Positions 1 to 13,300 of a stretch of 64,000 nt of DNA are shown here, one piece after another (within the stretch, counting starts at the first letter, position 1; each line of letters begins with the position of its first letter). The notes under the pieces were generated by a model. The model saw only the letters and a program-made list of their open reading frames with translations. It was not told the origin of the DNA and did not search any database. The DNA is taken from the NCBI RefSeq assembly GCF_036884655.1, contig NC_088342.1, positions 11,278,001 through 11,342,000 on the forward strand. Reading direction: 5' to 3'. Source of the stretch: Musa acuminata AAA Group. Its lineage: Eukaryota > Streptophyta > Magnoliopsida > Zingiberales > Musaceae. Both the position numbers and the translations under genes were made by a program.

Positions 1-529
1 CCACTCTCTAGGCTGAGTTGGCAGCCACGCGACGAGCTATAATTGGTGGGTGAGATTTTTCCTATCATTTTATCCCCTTCGAAGGTACGTATTGGGGTTT
101 TGCTCGAACATTTAAGGCATATCTTGCACTCGTTAGAAGCATGGTAGATGAACTCATGATTCGTGTGGCAATCAATATATGTCAAGCTCTAGGCTCTTCA
201 TCCTTTGATTGCATCTCTGATGTATCCTTGGGATTAGCCCAAGGAAGGCACATTGAGCGTAATATCATTATTGTAACAAAAATATTGATATTAGTATGAG
301 AATAATATTATTGCATGCTTCCTTTGAACTATATTATATTCTTTATCGAGCATTTGTCCTCACAAAAAAAATAAGAAGAACTATAAATTTGTATAAAGGT
401 AGAATGGTATAGAGAGCTAGAGTCAAAGAATTATTCAAATTGAAGATAGATTTTATAATTATCATTATTGTAACAAAAATATTAATTTTGAAAAAAAAAT
501 TATATAGCTCTATTAAAGGATTTTAGTTC
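1..529. other. No gene recognised
   Basis: AT-rich sequence with stops in all frames. It may continue the LINE remnant to its right (the reverse transcriptase would lie here on the minus strand), but I could not identify RT motifs. Confidence 0.3.
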
Positions 530-1540
530 ATGAACGAATTGCTCTTTTCCGAGAACTGATATAGATTAGTTTGGGGCGTGATAGGATTGAAGCTGGATGC
601 CATTATTCATATCAGTAAAGGAAGGTACCACACTTGTCTTTGAGTTGTAGGTTCTCAAAGTCATCTAGGGTTTTTTGAATTTGATATTGTATCTTGTGGC
701 CCTCCCTTATGACATATCCAGTGGGTAATGGCGTTCTTGATAGAAGAAAGTTGGTTGTTGATATGACTCAAGGGGGTGGTGAGAGGCCCCACCACCAGCA
801 TACCAATTCTCCTAAACAATATCCTTAACCTCCGAATAATTTAACAAGTATTAAACTAAAAATAATAAGGGTTCCTATGATTACAAGAGACGAAGTCAAA
901 AGCTTGAGTCGCTATAGATGGGTGCATGATCAGAAGCCATATTGGGAAGATGAGTAATCTTAGAGTCGCTATAGATGGAGTTTCACTCCTCATTGACAAA
1001 AGCTCTATCTAGTAAGCAACAATTCTTGAAGAACCATACATAATCAGGTTTATCGTAAAATTTAAGAAACCGTATTAACATCGCCACCAAGAAGCAGACC
1101 AGTATTGGAGGCGTTTAAAAGAGAAAACTGATGCCATAAAATATTTCGAAGAGAGAGAGAGAGAGATCACTTGTAGTATATATACATCGTGGAGAGTAAC
1201 CAAGGTTTTTACCTTCTTCTTCATCATTAAATTAATAGCCTGAGAATTCTTATAGACGACAGTAGCTCTATAGTGATCTGGTTTCCATGCAACTAAGAGG
1301 CCCCCGGCTCTTTCAATCGCAGCCGAGAAGACGCGGTTTAATGAAAGATTGACTGTGCTCCTCCTGCATTTGTGTTCGAAGAAGAATGATTAGATCAATT
1401 TTGTGCAGTCTGATGAGAGAGGTTAGAACCTCCCTACGTTCTTTTTTGCGGGCACCAAGACAATTCTAGGATAACAAAATCAATGAGGCATATCGGTAAT
1501 CCAAGGATCTTGACATAAGGCCATAATCCTAATCGACAGT
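530..1540 (-). mobile_element. Decayed L1-type LINE, endonuclease region
   Basis: Conceptual translation of the minus strand, with stops and frame changes, follows the order of an L1-clade AP endonuclease. Around 1330-1250 it reads like the stretch ending GGLLVAWKP. Around 1130-1080 there is a degraded GDFN-like block (read as GGDVNT). Around 1010-930 there is an LDRAFVNEEW-like block followed by HLPNMASDHAPI, which matches the endonuclease C-terminal SDH-P signature. Further on there is an LSSIKNAITHWI-like segment, as in the linker before the RT. No poly(A) tail or target duplication was found. The remnant ends about 700 bp upstream of the RABC start codon, on the opposite strand. Confidence 0.6.
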
Positions 1541-1745
1541 GATACATAGTTGTCGTTCTATTTTTTCTCTTTTTGGTGCGTTGTCTAAGAACAAAAGGTA
1601 GGTGACACGAGACTTCCTTGTACTATCTTCTTACGCTGTTTTGAACCCTCCTCAAAATCCTCCGTCAACAAGTTGAGCAGAGAATATTGTAAATCCATGT
1701 AAAGAAAAAGATGTTGGGAAAGATCAAAGAATATGTTCTTTTTCG

Positions 1746-1749
<4 letters not shown>

Positions 1750-1777
<28 letters not shown>

Positions 1778-1778
1778 A
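1750..1778. repeat. (TA)n microsatellite
   Basis: Uninterrupted TA dinucleotide run of about 14 units, 500 bp upstream of the RABC start codon. Confidence 0.9.
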
Positions 1779-2171
1779 GAAATGATCATTTCAATATCAA
1801 ATCTATGATATCTATCAAGCTATGCGGGTTAGTTAATGTGCTGTTACACGAGCTTAAAGTTTGAATCTACGCATAAGCGTGATATAATATCAATCCCAGT
1901 GAAAGTCTGATTCATATTCTAACTTGGACGAATCAAATGCCAGCTTGGTTTCTAGCGAGAAAGAAGTAATGGAGCTATCATTGTGTGTTTCGTGGACACC
2001 TACAGACTTCGTTTCAAGTACCGATATCTCTTCTCAAGGAAGAAAGGTAGATGCTCTGGCGGCAGTGGCCGACAAGGAGCCAAATGGAGAGAATACAAAG
2101 AGAAGATAGAAAGAAAAAGAGAGAGCAAAGCAACGCAAAGCATCGATTCTTTCTCTGCCTTTCTACCGTAC

Positions 2172-2179
2172 TTTTATAT
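2172..2179 (+). promoter_or_regulatory. Candidate TATA box of the RABC gene
   Basis: TTTATAT lies about 105 bp before the ATG at 2283, after a pyrimidine-rich stretch. It is followed by a purine-rich leader with a CAG repeat (about 2256-2272). Placement fits a short 5' UTR starting near 2205. Inferred from position only. Confidence 0.4.
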
Positions 2180-2282
2180 CCCACCACCTGTAGCAAGTCA
2201 CGGCTGCAGTCTCACACAGGGAGACATCAGAGCTCTTCTTCCTCCCTACTCGTAGCAGCAGCAGCAGCAGAGAAGAAGAGAG

Positions 2283-5200
2283 ATGGGTTCATCGGCGGAG
2301 CAGGATTACGACTACGCCTTCAAGATACTGTTGTTAGGGGACGCCGGCGTGGGGAAGAGTTGCCTCATTCAGAGCTTCATGTCCCACTTCGTCAACAACC
2401 ACCCACCCACCCTCGGTGCGCTTACCCCCATCGTGTTGTTGGATTACTTGCTTCCGATGACCTTATGCCGCCATGCCTGCATGCATGCATGCAAAGAATT
2501 CATGGTTTCTCTGGCATCTGTTTACAGGGACGGATTTCCAGATCAAATATCTCAGAGTCGGTGACAAGAAGCTGAAGCTTACCATATGGGACACTGGTCT
2601 GTTTGAATTGTCAAGGATATACATGACTTCTCACACTCGCAACATTAATCGTTCCTCTTCTTTTCAGCTTATGATACTCCTGACATGCCACTCATCATGC
2701 TTCTGAAACAGTTTTCTGCAATGATTTTACTAGTCTACTCTTTATTTGAAGTACCATGTCATTAGATGAAGAACATGCATGCCGACCCCAACGTCCCTGG
2801 ATTTTAGCCTATGGTTTTGGCATGAGTCCTAGTTTGCGCCATACGACCTACTGTCTCGATGAGGCAAGCATGCCATGTTTTCTTCTTTTTGCTACAAGAG
2901 TAGAATATATTACTTAGAATCGGGTGCAAAAATCACTGTTCCAGTCAAAAATGAACTATCAAAAGAAACTGAAAGGGTCCGTCTCTTCTCCAAAAACCTG
3001 TAAATCTACTGAAATTACTGACCAGATTAGCTGATCGATTGTTGATTAAAAACAAAGCCATCAGAAGATTAGAGTAGAAGTTGTATGTCTTTAGTTACAT
3101 ATAAGGAAACTAAAGGAATAGTATTTTTGGAATTAATTATATAGTCTCAATTTGGATGAGACGAATCCTCACTCTGAAGGAAAAATCTTCTCCGGCTAAT
3201 CACTCCATCAAGAAAGAATCTTCTCTAGCAAATCACTCACAATCAATAGGTATTGGAAAGATTAATCAATATCACAATTTTAGATACTTGATTAATGTAA
3301 TTATGTAATTTTAAGGATTTGATTATTCTTTCCCTTCTCATATCACTATGTTGACTAAGTGTGCATAAGGTAACATAAGTTTTTTTATCCTTTCAAGCTT
3401 TATGTGTTTTGTCTTTTCTTATGGTCCCTCTTGTTTTAATATGATGGTATCAGAACAATAGTTGCCCCAAAGAGCTTTTACTTTATACTTCTTCTTTCAA
3501 CGTAGTATTCCTTTTTTTCTTTGATCCTCTCTCTTGTTATTGTTTTCTTGCACCGCTTATTTGATCGTGGTTAAAGGTAACACTACAACTTCTATTGAGT
3601 TTTTATTCTTTTATCTTCTCTCTCTATTGTTGCATTGCACTTAATTTCTCATCATGGAATTTAACACTTAATTTCTCATCCCTACAACTCCCAGCATATA
3701 GCTTCCACTAAATGTCATCATCAACATATTATCGATGCAGGCCTTACTCTTTTTCATCGAGCATCTCTCCCCTTATATTTTTGGACCTATGTATTTAAAA
3801 CTATTGTTTTATCTTATTAATCAACTTTCAACACCTATTCTTAAGAACAAATAATCTTTTTAGTGTTTATTTCACATCAAACCCAATTATTTGAAATTAT
3901 CATTATTTGGATATCTTTGTTATCTATGGCTTTGGCTCTGGCTTTATAACAAACATAAATTAGAGTAATCTTCCAAACTTGTATTTTTTTAGGTTATTCA
4001 GACATCCATAATTATTTACATTTGTTTTGATCGAATCAAACTTGTGACCTACTTTTAACTTGGTGTTTAATTTGTTGAAGATAAATTTTCATCCACATCT
4101 ATGTTCACAACTGATGATAAAATAAATACACAAATAATCTCAAATTAGTTAAATATGTCACCATCATTGCAATCTTGATATTTTGAAAATTTTATTACTC
4201 AATATTCTTTTCCAACTCAATCACCTTCCACTCATGATTCTTCTAACATTCCTTTTCAAAACCCACATTCTTTGGTGGGTAATCATGCATCCTTACCTTC
4301 CATTCATGAGTCGTTACTAAGTTCAATTCGTGCATCAACTTCATCTGGTTCCTATTCAGATATACCCATCCCCTCTAACCCAATGCAAGCTAGCAACTTA
4401 CCATTGGTGGTTAATCCTCATTCGGCGAATACCACTCTAAGAGCATCTTCTGGCTTACCTTTCATAGTATGGCTCATCACTCCACAAACATCCATGTTCT
4501 CTCGATCTACCCATACAATTGATTATCATATCACAAAATAATATTTTTAAGTCATCAGACACTTGAACCTTCCTCTATCACTCAAGCTATTAAAGATCCA
4601 AAGCGGAAAGAGGCCATGTGTGAAGAGCTTAATACTCTCGTAAAGAATGAAACTTGGGAGCTAGCTCCTTTTGTTTCTAATCAAAATATAATTACTTACA
4701 AATAGGTTTATTGAATTAAACAATATTTGGATGGAAGTATCGGTCAAATTAAACCACAGACAATATAGCTTATTCTTTCTCTTACTCTCACTTATGGTTG
4801 AATGAAAATTAATTAAATATTAATAATACTTTTCTTCATGATCATTTTACTTAAGAAATCTATGTCTCAATCATCGAGCTTTGTTGATGTCTCGTACTCG
4901 AATTATATGTATCGCCTTCATAAATCACTCTATGTGTTAAAACAAGCACCTCGTGTCTAGTATCATGAATTGAAGGACTTCATTCTCACCCTCGACTTTG
5001 TTAACTCCAAATTAATACTTTATTTTTTTATATATATTAACAAGTTTATTATAATTTATATTTTGATTATGTAGATAATTTATTAATCATGAAAAATTAT
5101 AAGCAGTTTATTCAAGATATTATTCTACTCTCTCTAGGAGATTCTCGATTAAAGATCTTGGCAATCTTAATACAAAATTAGCATAAGAAGATTATTCTTA

Positions 5201-7275
5201 AAATGCCTAAAGTTACCACTTATTGCTTTTATTTATCTCATATTATTTATGTTTATATACTTTGTTTCTTTCAATTATCATATATTATTAGTTAACTAGT
5301 TTTCAAGACCTATAATTAATATAAATAAAGGCCTTCTCTATACCTATAAAATCATAAAAAAGTAATATCTTTAGGTATTATAAAGATTTTCTTTGGAGTT
5401 AATTTCCCTCATTTTCTCTTATCAAGTCAGTTCATTATAATCCTTTCTAGTAGTAATTTATTATTTTATTTTTGTTCTGCGTCATTTGATATTAGAGCCT
5501 TGCTCTTGGTGTTAGCATAATAAGTTTGTGGTTAGGAAATTAAAAAAATATGCTCTATACTCATATACTTATTGTAGATATTATGTATCAAAAACTTAAT
5601 TTGTTAAATACAACCCTATAACCCATTAAGATGAGGTTTAGTGGTAATAATTGCGATAATGACAATAGCATTATTGGCGATGGCAATGATAATTTCGATG
5701 CTGATGGCATTCATGATGAAGGCAATGGCAACAACCCCAACAACAGTGATCCGAGAATGCCAGCCCTATAGGTAGCATTAAAGGCACAAGAAGTGAGGAT
5801 TATTAGAAAACATCGAGGAGCATCATATGCATAGTGAAAAATTCAAACAAAAAAATTGTTCCCAAATAGGAAGCATCAAGGGGAGAGATGTTTTCACATA
5901 AGGAAAGTCGTTTATCCCCTAAGAATACAGATCCTAGCCCGTAAGATGTAGAAGCTCTCACTAACTCCTCTCTAGTAGAAGTCTACATAGTGGATGGTAA
6001 CGATGATGCACCTCCTTATAGTGGACTATCTCCTTATGACAATGCTCCACCACACAATAGGGAGTAGCAGTAGTAAGCAAGGGAGGGGTAGGCCTCTTAC
6101 AGTCCTCACACCATAGAGGCTCACGACAAAGATGTGGAGGAGGTGATGGGAGGCCGATGGTTCTAAGGGGTCAAACCTATGACTCGTGGAGCCCCACTTC
6201 TATTTATAAAGAGCCCCTCTTGTTAACTTTAATGGATCCTATCTAATAGCTTAATGGGTATTGGATCCTCATCTAATAATCAATTTAAGCTCCATGTTCT
6301 ATTGGGTCTTACCCAATAGATCCATTAAAAAGGGACTTATTGGATATTCTATATCCAATCCTCTATTCGTTGCATCATCCACCTATTGTGTGTGACCCTC
6401 TAGGCCCAATTTCGAGCTGGTTATGAATTACATATGTTAGAATCCCTTCTAACTTATAACTCCTTTTGAATCAGTAAATTAATATCCTCATAATAATTCA
6501 CTTAACTCATCGACTATAGATGTACTATGCCATTGCACCATAATCCTCAAACGGTATAGGAGGATCTAATCCATTAGACATATTTGTCCTAAGTTATCAT
6601 ATATCTATAATCCCTCATCTATCTAACATCCTAGAGATCGTATATTAGGCATAGTGCTATTAGGCCCATATAGAATCCATCCGAATCTCACTCTTATTGG
6701 ATTCTCTCGGAGAACTCCTTCTCTCTCAATCTAAGTAACCCTAATTAGGGATTTGGTTGAATAAGAATACATGAAATATTCCTCTCATGATATCGTAAGT
6801 GGATAATCCTTTATTGACATATGATTACTTTTTTAAGATTGGCTATCATTATCAATGACTAGTTGTACTAGATCTGGAATCTCTAAACCTATAAGTCCGA
6901 CATAAAAAAATGAAGCACTCAAACAAGGCATCCTTGATATCTTAAGTCTAAGGATCATATACACAATTGGGACTATGGAATCATTGTCTAACAATGAGGT
7001 ATCATTAACCATCCAACATTCCACAAATGGATCATTCAATGAATTCATTTTCTAATTAGCACATATACTATATCCCTAGTGTCCCCGTACAAGTAATTAT
7101 GAGACTAGTCACCTCCATCAAATGGATGGGTATATAGTACATCGGTCTATCCAGTTATCTCGATATCCTTCTCGAGTAACTAATGACAAAAAATATTTAG
7201 AATTTGTATTTAAAGATTGGTTTCATTATCATGATCTCATCATTATCTAATTTCTCATTACATTGATTCAAGGAC

Positions 7276-7323
<48 letters not shown>

Positions 7324-10300
7324 TTTATGTAATATAGGGTGAGAAAATGTCATTATTAATATTAACCAAAACAGATTGTGTAGTGGATCACAAGTGTCAT
7401 CACACATGTGGTTGGTTTGCAAAGCACCTATAACTAGCAAGGATGACTCGGAAACTATAAGAGATTCATGATATGCTCACAATCTTGAGTTTTGGTACTA
7501 ATAGAGCTCATGATAATGGTAGAATCAATTGTGTCAAAGCTGATTCTTATGGCCAGCCTAAAAATCAATAGAGCCTATAATCCAATGTAGGCAATCAACC
7601 TATGAAGATGTGTCAATTGAAGATGAAGGAATTATATACTATCACAGAACTAATCAAAGAAGAGGTATAGGTGCAACTAAACCTCAACACTTTAACCAAT
7701 GTGGTAATATTCACCTATAATAACCAATAGTATATGATGATGAATCAAAAGATAATAGTGAAAGATATGGAAGATATCAAGCACCACTTAAATGAAATAG
7801 GCTATTTGAGGATTACGCTTTAAAGTAGACCTCCCTAATTTTAATGGCCACCTCAACGTTGAAGCTTTTCTTGACTAGAGTTATGAAGTAGAAAACTTCT
7901 TCAAGGTGATAGATGTTTCTAATCACAAATAAGTCAAGCTTTTTGTATACGAAATAAAAGGAGATGTAGCAGCTTAGTGAGATACATTCTCGATTAATAG
8001 AAGATAAGAAAAGACACCAATACAAACATGACGAAAGATAAAGCAACTTCTCAAGGAAAGATTCCTACTCCTAGACTATGAACAACTATTGTTTCAACAA
8101 TATCAAAACTGCATCTAAGACATTTGATTTTTAACCGAGTATACTAATGAATTCTTACGCCTTTTAGATAGATGTAATTTATTAAAGATAAAAGACTAAC
8201 AAGGTATGTCAATGAACTAAAATTTATAATTAAAGATAGAATATCTTTAACTCTATAGACAATAGATGAAGCTCATGATATGACATTAAAGGCTGAAATA
8301 TTATTGACTCGACCTCTAATTACTTACTACTTGACAATTCTCTATTTTGATAACATGATATGCTCTTAACAAAGAGAAGCAAGTTATGACTAAGACAATA
8401 TAACCTACAAATCAAGATACAAATACTGAAGGAGCAATAAGACACACTAAAAATATCTCGACTATCACAAACAATCTATATGCTCGACCCCTAGTTGGGA
8501 AGTGCTTCAAATGCGAGGAGTCTGGTCATCATTCTAATGAGTGTCGTGCTCATAAGACTATCAACTTTGCAGGTCATAAAGATGACTTTGATATAGCAAA
8601 AGGTGCCCAAGATAATGCAATTAATGATATTAACAATACTAAAATAGTAGAGGAAGAAGGGAAACACATCGCATGTGTAGTAAAAAAATTATTACTCATC
8701 CCAAGGTAAGAAGATCCATCTCAGTGTAAGAAAATATTATATTCTTGATGCATTGTAAATAATAAAGTTTATGTATTGATCATATACAATAGAAGTTGTG
8801 ACAACATTGTATCTGTTGAATTTTATATTTTAATGATGAAATCAATTGATGTGTTTGTGATCTAATATGTGTTTAAGTGACGCGGGACTAGTTTCGATCA
8901 GGAAAGATAATTAAATCAGGAAGAATCAATGTTGGGCTACAGTGAACATGCCAGAAAATTAAAAGTCGGGCCGGAGGATCAGTCAACGTATCGGCTTGTG
9001 CCATAAGTTCGGGCATCGGGCCAAGATGATCAGACATTACGCTAAGGAGTTCGAATGTTGTGTTGAATCTCAGATTTTAATGATGAAGTCAATTGTCATT
9101 TGGTTATCTAATCCATATATTGAGATAAGTGTGTAGGATTAACTACGATGACAGTAAGATATGGAGTAGGTGTTAAGCCGGAGTCAAGACCATGATCATG
9201 TTGGGGGTTCGAGAATTCGACAGAAGTCCGAACGGTCATTGGAGGTTCTACGGGAACAAGTCCGAGAAGTCTAGGAGCTTACCAAAGAAGCTCATCAGAA
9301 CTCGCCAAGTGGATTGTCGCAAGTCTAGGAGTTTGTCGGAAGTCCGCTGGAGCATCGTCGAGGGTTCGCCGAATATTCGTCGGAAGTTCGCCGGAAGCTC
9401 GTCGAAAGAAGCGATTGATGCACCGGAGCAAGTTGCAGTATTAATGTTTTAAATATCATAGTTAGCATGTAGATTAAGTTAGGAATGGGAGGTGATCCCA
9501 TTAACTTAATTTGGGGGGAATTAGGCCCTTGAAAAATCCAAATTGGGCCAAATGGATCAGCCCATTCGGACCCAAAATTTCTGGCCGACGATGGCACCAC
9601 TTAGGAGCTCAGTTTCCCAGGAATGCTAGGCGGTGGTACCGCCTGAGCTCGATCTCTGAGCGAAGCTGAGTGGTGGTACCGCCCCTATCAAGCGGTGGTA
9701 CCGCCTGAGCTCGGTCTCCGAGCAATGCTAGGCGATAGTACCGCCCAATTATAGCGGTAGTACCGCCAGGACCCCGGAAATCCGGGAGATGACATTTTTG
9801 AGCTCCAAATTCGAACTAGTTGGGGCCTATATAAACTCCACCCTTTCTTGCATAAAAGTGCACTGAAAATCTTAATCTTATTCTGAGAATTTGAGAGCTC
9901 AAAAGTGTTATAAAAGGCCAAAAGTTCTTCTCCCTCTTTTCATCTAAGTTTTGATCATTCAAGAGAGGAGTGAAAATCTATAAGGGTTGTCTCCTAAGCC
10001 TATCAAAAGGGGTAAAGATGTAAAAGGATGGTTGGCCTTCGCCTATTGAAGGAAGGCCTATAGTGGATGTCAGTGATCTCATCGGAGGAGGAAGCCAAAA
10101 GTGGATGTAGGTCAAGATTGACCGAACCACTCTAAATCTTAGTTTGTATTTACATTCTTCTTTCTATCTTAACTGCAAACTACCTCCATTGCTTTTCTTC
10201 AACTGTACTTCGCTTAAGATATCTTAAGTTGAAGAACTTTCCGAAATGGTTTTTCATCGAAAGCGTTTTGATCGTACGAACGTTGTTTTAAATCGTCGAA

Positions 10301-13300
10301 AGTTATCCGCTACACTAATTCACCCCACCCCCCCCCCCCCCCCCCCTCTTAGTGCTCTTGATCCTAACAATTGGTATCAGAGTGGGGTTAACTCTCAATC
10401 GGATTAAAACCTAAGAGAGATGGCATACGCCGGAAACCAAGAGGGCCACTCTATTATATGTCCACCCATGTTCAATGGGACGGATTACACCTATTGGAAG
10501 ACCCGAATGAGGATCTTCCTTATTTTTATAGATTTTAAACTTTGGAATCTTGTTGAAAATGGATTTTCAAAGTCTTCTCTTCCAATGATCGATTGGAATG
10601 AATTGAAGAAGAAGACTTTTACTCTTAATGCAAAGGCTATGAATGTCTTATTTTGTGCGCTTGATAAAAATGAGTTCAATCGTGTTTCTGTTTGTGAAAC
10701 TGCATTTGATATTTGGCACACACTCGAAGTGACTCACGAAGGCACGAGTAGAGTGAAAGAGTCAAAAATCAATCTTTTAATATATTCTTTTGAACTTTTT
10801 CGAATGAAACCAAGCGAGACCATTGGCGACATGTACACCCGTTTCACGAATGTCGTCAATAGTCTGAAAGGACTCGGTAAAAGTTTTTCGGATTTTAAAC
10901 TCGTGAATAAGATTCTAAGATCCATTCCATAGAGTTGGGACCCTAAAGTCACTGCTATTCAAGAGACTAAAGATTTAAATAACTTTCCTCTTAAAAAATT
11001 AATCGGGTCATTAATGACCTATGAAATAACTTGCAAAGCTCATGAAGAGTAAGAAGACATCCTTCTAAAGAACAGGAAGGATATAACACTTAGAACTTTA
11101 GAAGACCACTTGAGAAAACTCAAGTGATGAGGACAATGACGATGACTTGGTACTTCTAACAAAATTTTTTTAAAAATTCATTAAAAGAAATAAGTTTAAA
11201 AATGATACAAAAAATAAATTTGAACCCAAGAAGGACCAAGTTATTTGTTACGAATGCAAGAAGCCGAGACACTATAAAAGTGATTGTCCCTAAGCCAAGA
11301 AGAGAACACCAAAGAAGAAGGCGCTAAGAGCAACATGGGATGACTCAAGTCTCAAGTGCATCCGAAGAAGAGGAGTCCAACATTGAGCAAGTTGCTCACT
11401 ACACCCTAATGGCCATCGGAGAGGAGGTAACGAATTTAATTGATGTAGATTTATCATTTGATGAATTATTGAATGCTTTACATGACTTATTTAATGAATG
11501 CAAAATAATTAGTAGAAAATATAAATTGTTAAAAAAGGAGCATGATAGTCTTATTAGTAATTTTGATAAATTAAAAACTGAATATCATGATAGTTTAGCT
11601 CCATGTATAAAATGTCATGATCTAAAAACTCTCCAAAAGGAGAACTTGCTACTTAAGGATACCTTAAGAAATTCGAGGTTGGTAGCAAGTCTTTGAATAT
11701 GATCCTTACAAATAATAGTCACGTTCCTAAAAGAAGCAGAATTAGATTTGTGAGAAGTCTTCACCAAAATCCAACCACCTTTATTAACGGCTCTATCTTA
11801 CATGTTCGACACCAAAGCAAATGCAACTTTTGTTGTAAACATGGACATAGAACTTATCATTGTCTATTCAGGAAAGTTAGTTCGAATGTACTCGAAAGCC
11901 ACTTATCCCATTGTTGAAAGCCACCAAGGCATAGTTTTCCACCTCTTCTTTGTCAATTTGGTCATCGTCTTCGGATGTACTGGATTCCTCTCATGTTGCC
12001 TTGAATGCCTTCTTTTTCTTTTGTTGCGGATATTTGCTTTTGAGGTGTTCCAGCTGATTAATGCATTCATAGCAAGTTATTGTGTTCCTTTTGAGCTCAT
12101 TTTTGTCTTTAGTTTCTTGTTTTATAATTTTTTTGAGTTTTCTCATCAAAAGTTCTATGTCGTCATCATCATCACTTGAGTTATCACTTAAGTGGCATTC
12201 TTTGGTTCTTAATTCCATATACTTCCTGTTTTTTGGAAAATTGTTCTCATATTCGTCTTGTGTTATACAACTCATTTCATAGGTTATTAAAGACCCGATA
12301 AGTTCTTCAAGTGGAAAGTCATTTAGGTCATTTGCTTCTTGTATTACTGTTGCTTTGGGATTCCAACTTTTTGGAAAGGACTTTAATATCTTGTTAATAA
12401 GTTTAAAATCAGAAAAACTTTTACCAAGTGGTTTTAGACCATTGACGATATCCGTAAAACGAGTGTGCGTGTCTCCAATGGTCTCACTTGGTTTCATATG
12501 AAATAATTCAAAATCATGCATCAAAAAATTAACTTTATAATCCTTAACCCTACTTGTTCCTTTGTGTATGACTTCAAGAGTGTGTCAAATGTCATGTGCA
12601 GTTTCACAAGTCGAAATACGATTAAACTCGTTTTTATCCAAAACATAAAATAAAGCATTCATAACTTTCACATTTAAAAAAACTAATTTTTTTTCTCAAA
12701 GTCATTCCATTCATTTATAGGTTTAGAATGAGTTTGAAAACCAAGTTTAATGATATTTTATAAATCAAAATTAAAAAAAAGTAAAATACTCTAATAAGTG
12801 TAGTTCGTTCCATTGAACATAGGAGGACGAGTAATAGAAAGACCCTCTTGAAAGCCAAAAAAAGTCATCTCTCTTGGGTGTTAATCCAATCAAGAAAAAC
12901 TTGGCTTTAGTATCAACTATTAGGACCGTAACATAATATGAAAGATTATGTTTGAACAGTACCACCACCCAATATGGTGGTACCACCGTCTGACATAGTC
13001 TTGAAGATTGTGTCTGAGCAGTACCACCATCCAATCTAGACGGTACCACCGCAAAATCCTGCTATAGGACACTAAATAGGTCAAACAATAGGCTCGATTC
13101 AATCTTGATTCAGGCCCAATTGGCTCTTAATCAAGTTGGCATAGTTATATGTAAAACCAACTCAATTAGACCTCAAACTACTTCGATCTAGACAATTATT
13201 ACAAAGCATTAATCATATGTTATCCGACATATCATTGGTTCATCTGGTACTTCGTTCGACCCTTCGGTGCATCGTCATCTCCTTCAGCATATTGCTCAAT

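Noticed and set aside
2051..2575. 174-codon frame over the RABC leader and exons 1-2
   Set aside because: It crosses the leader, exon 1, intron 1 and exon 2 in a different frame from the Rab motifs; no homology.
10371..10395. tRNA-like sequence TGGTATCAGAG
   Set aside because: It is a retrotransposon primer-binding site complementary to a Met-tRNA end, not a tRNA gene; no cloverleaf nearby.
11802..12179. 125-codon + strand frame
   Set aside because: It spans the junction of two inverted gag copies and is mostly antisense of the inverted gag; hydrophobic content is an artefact.
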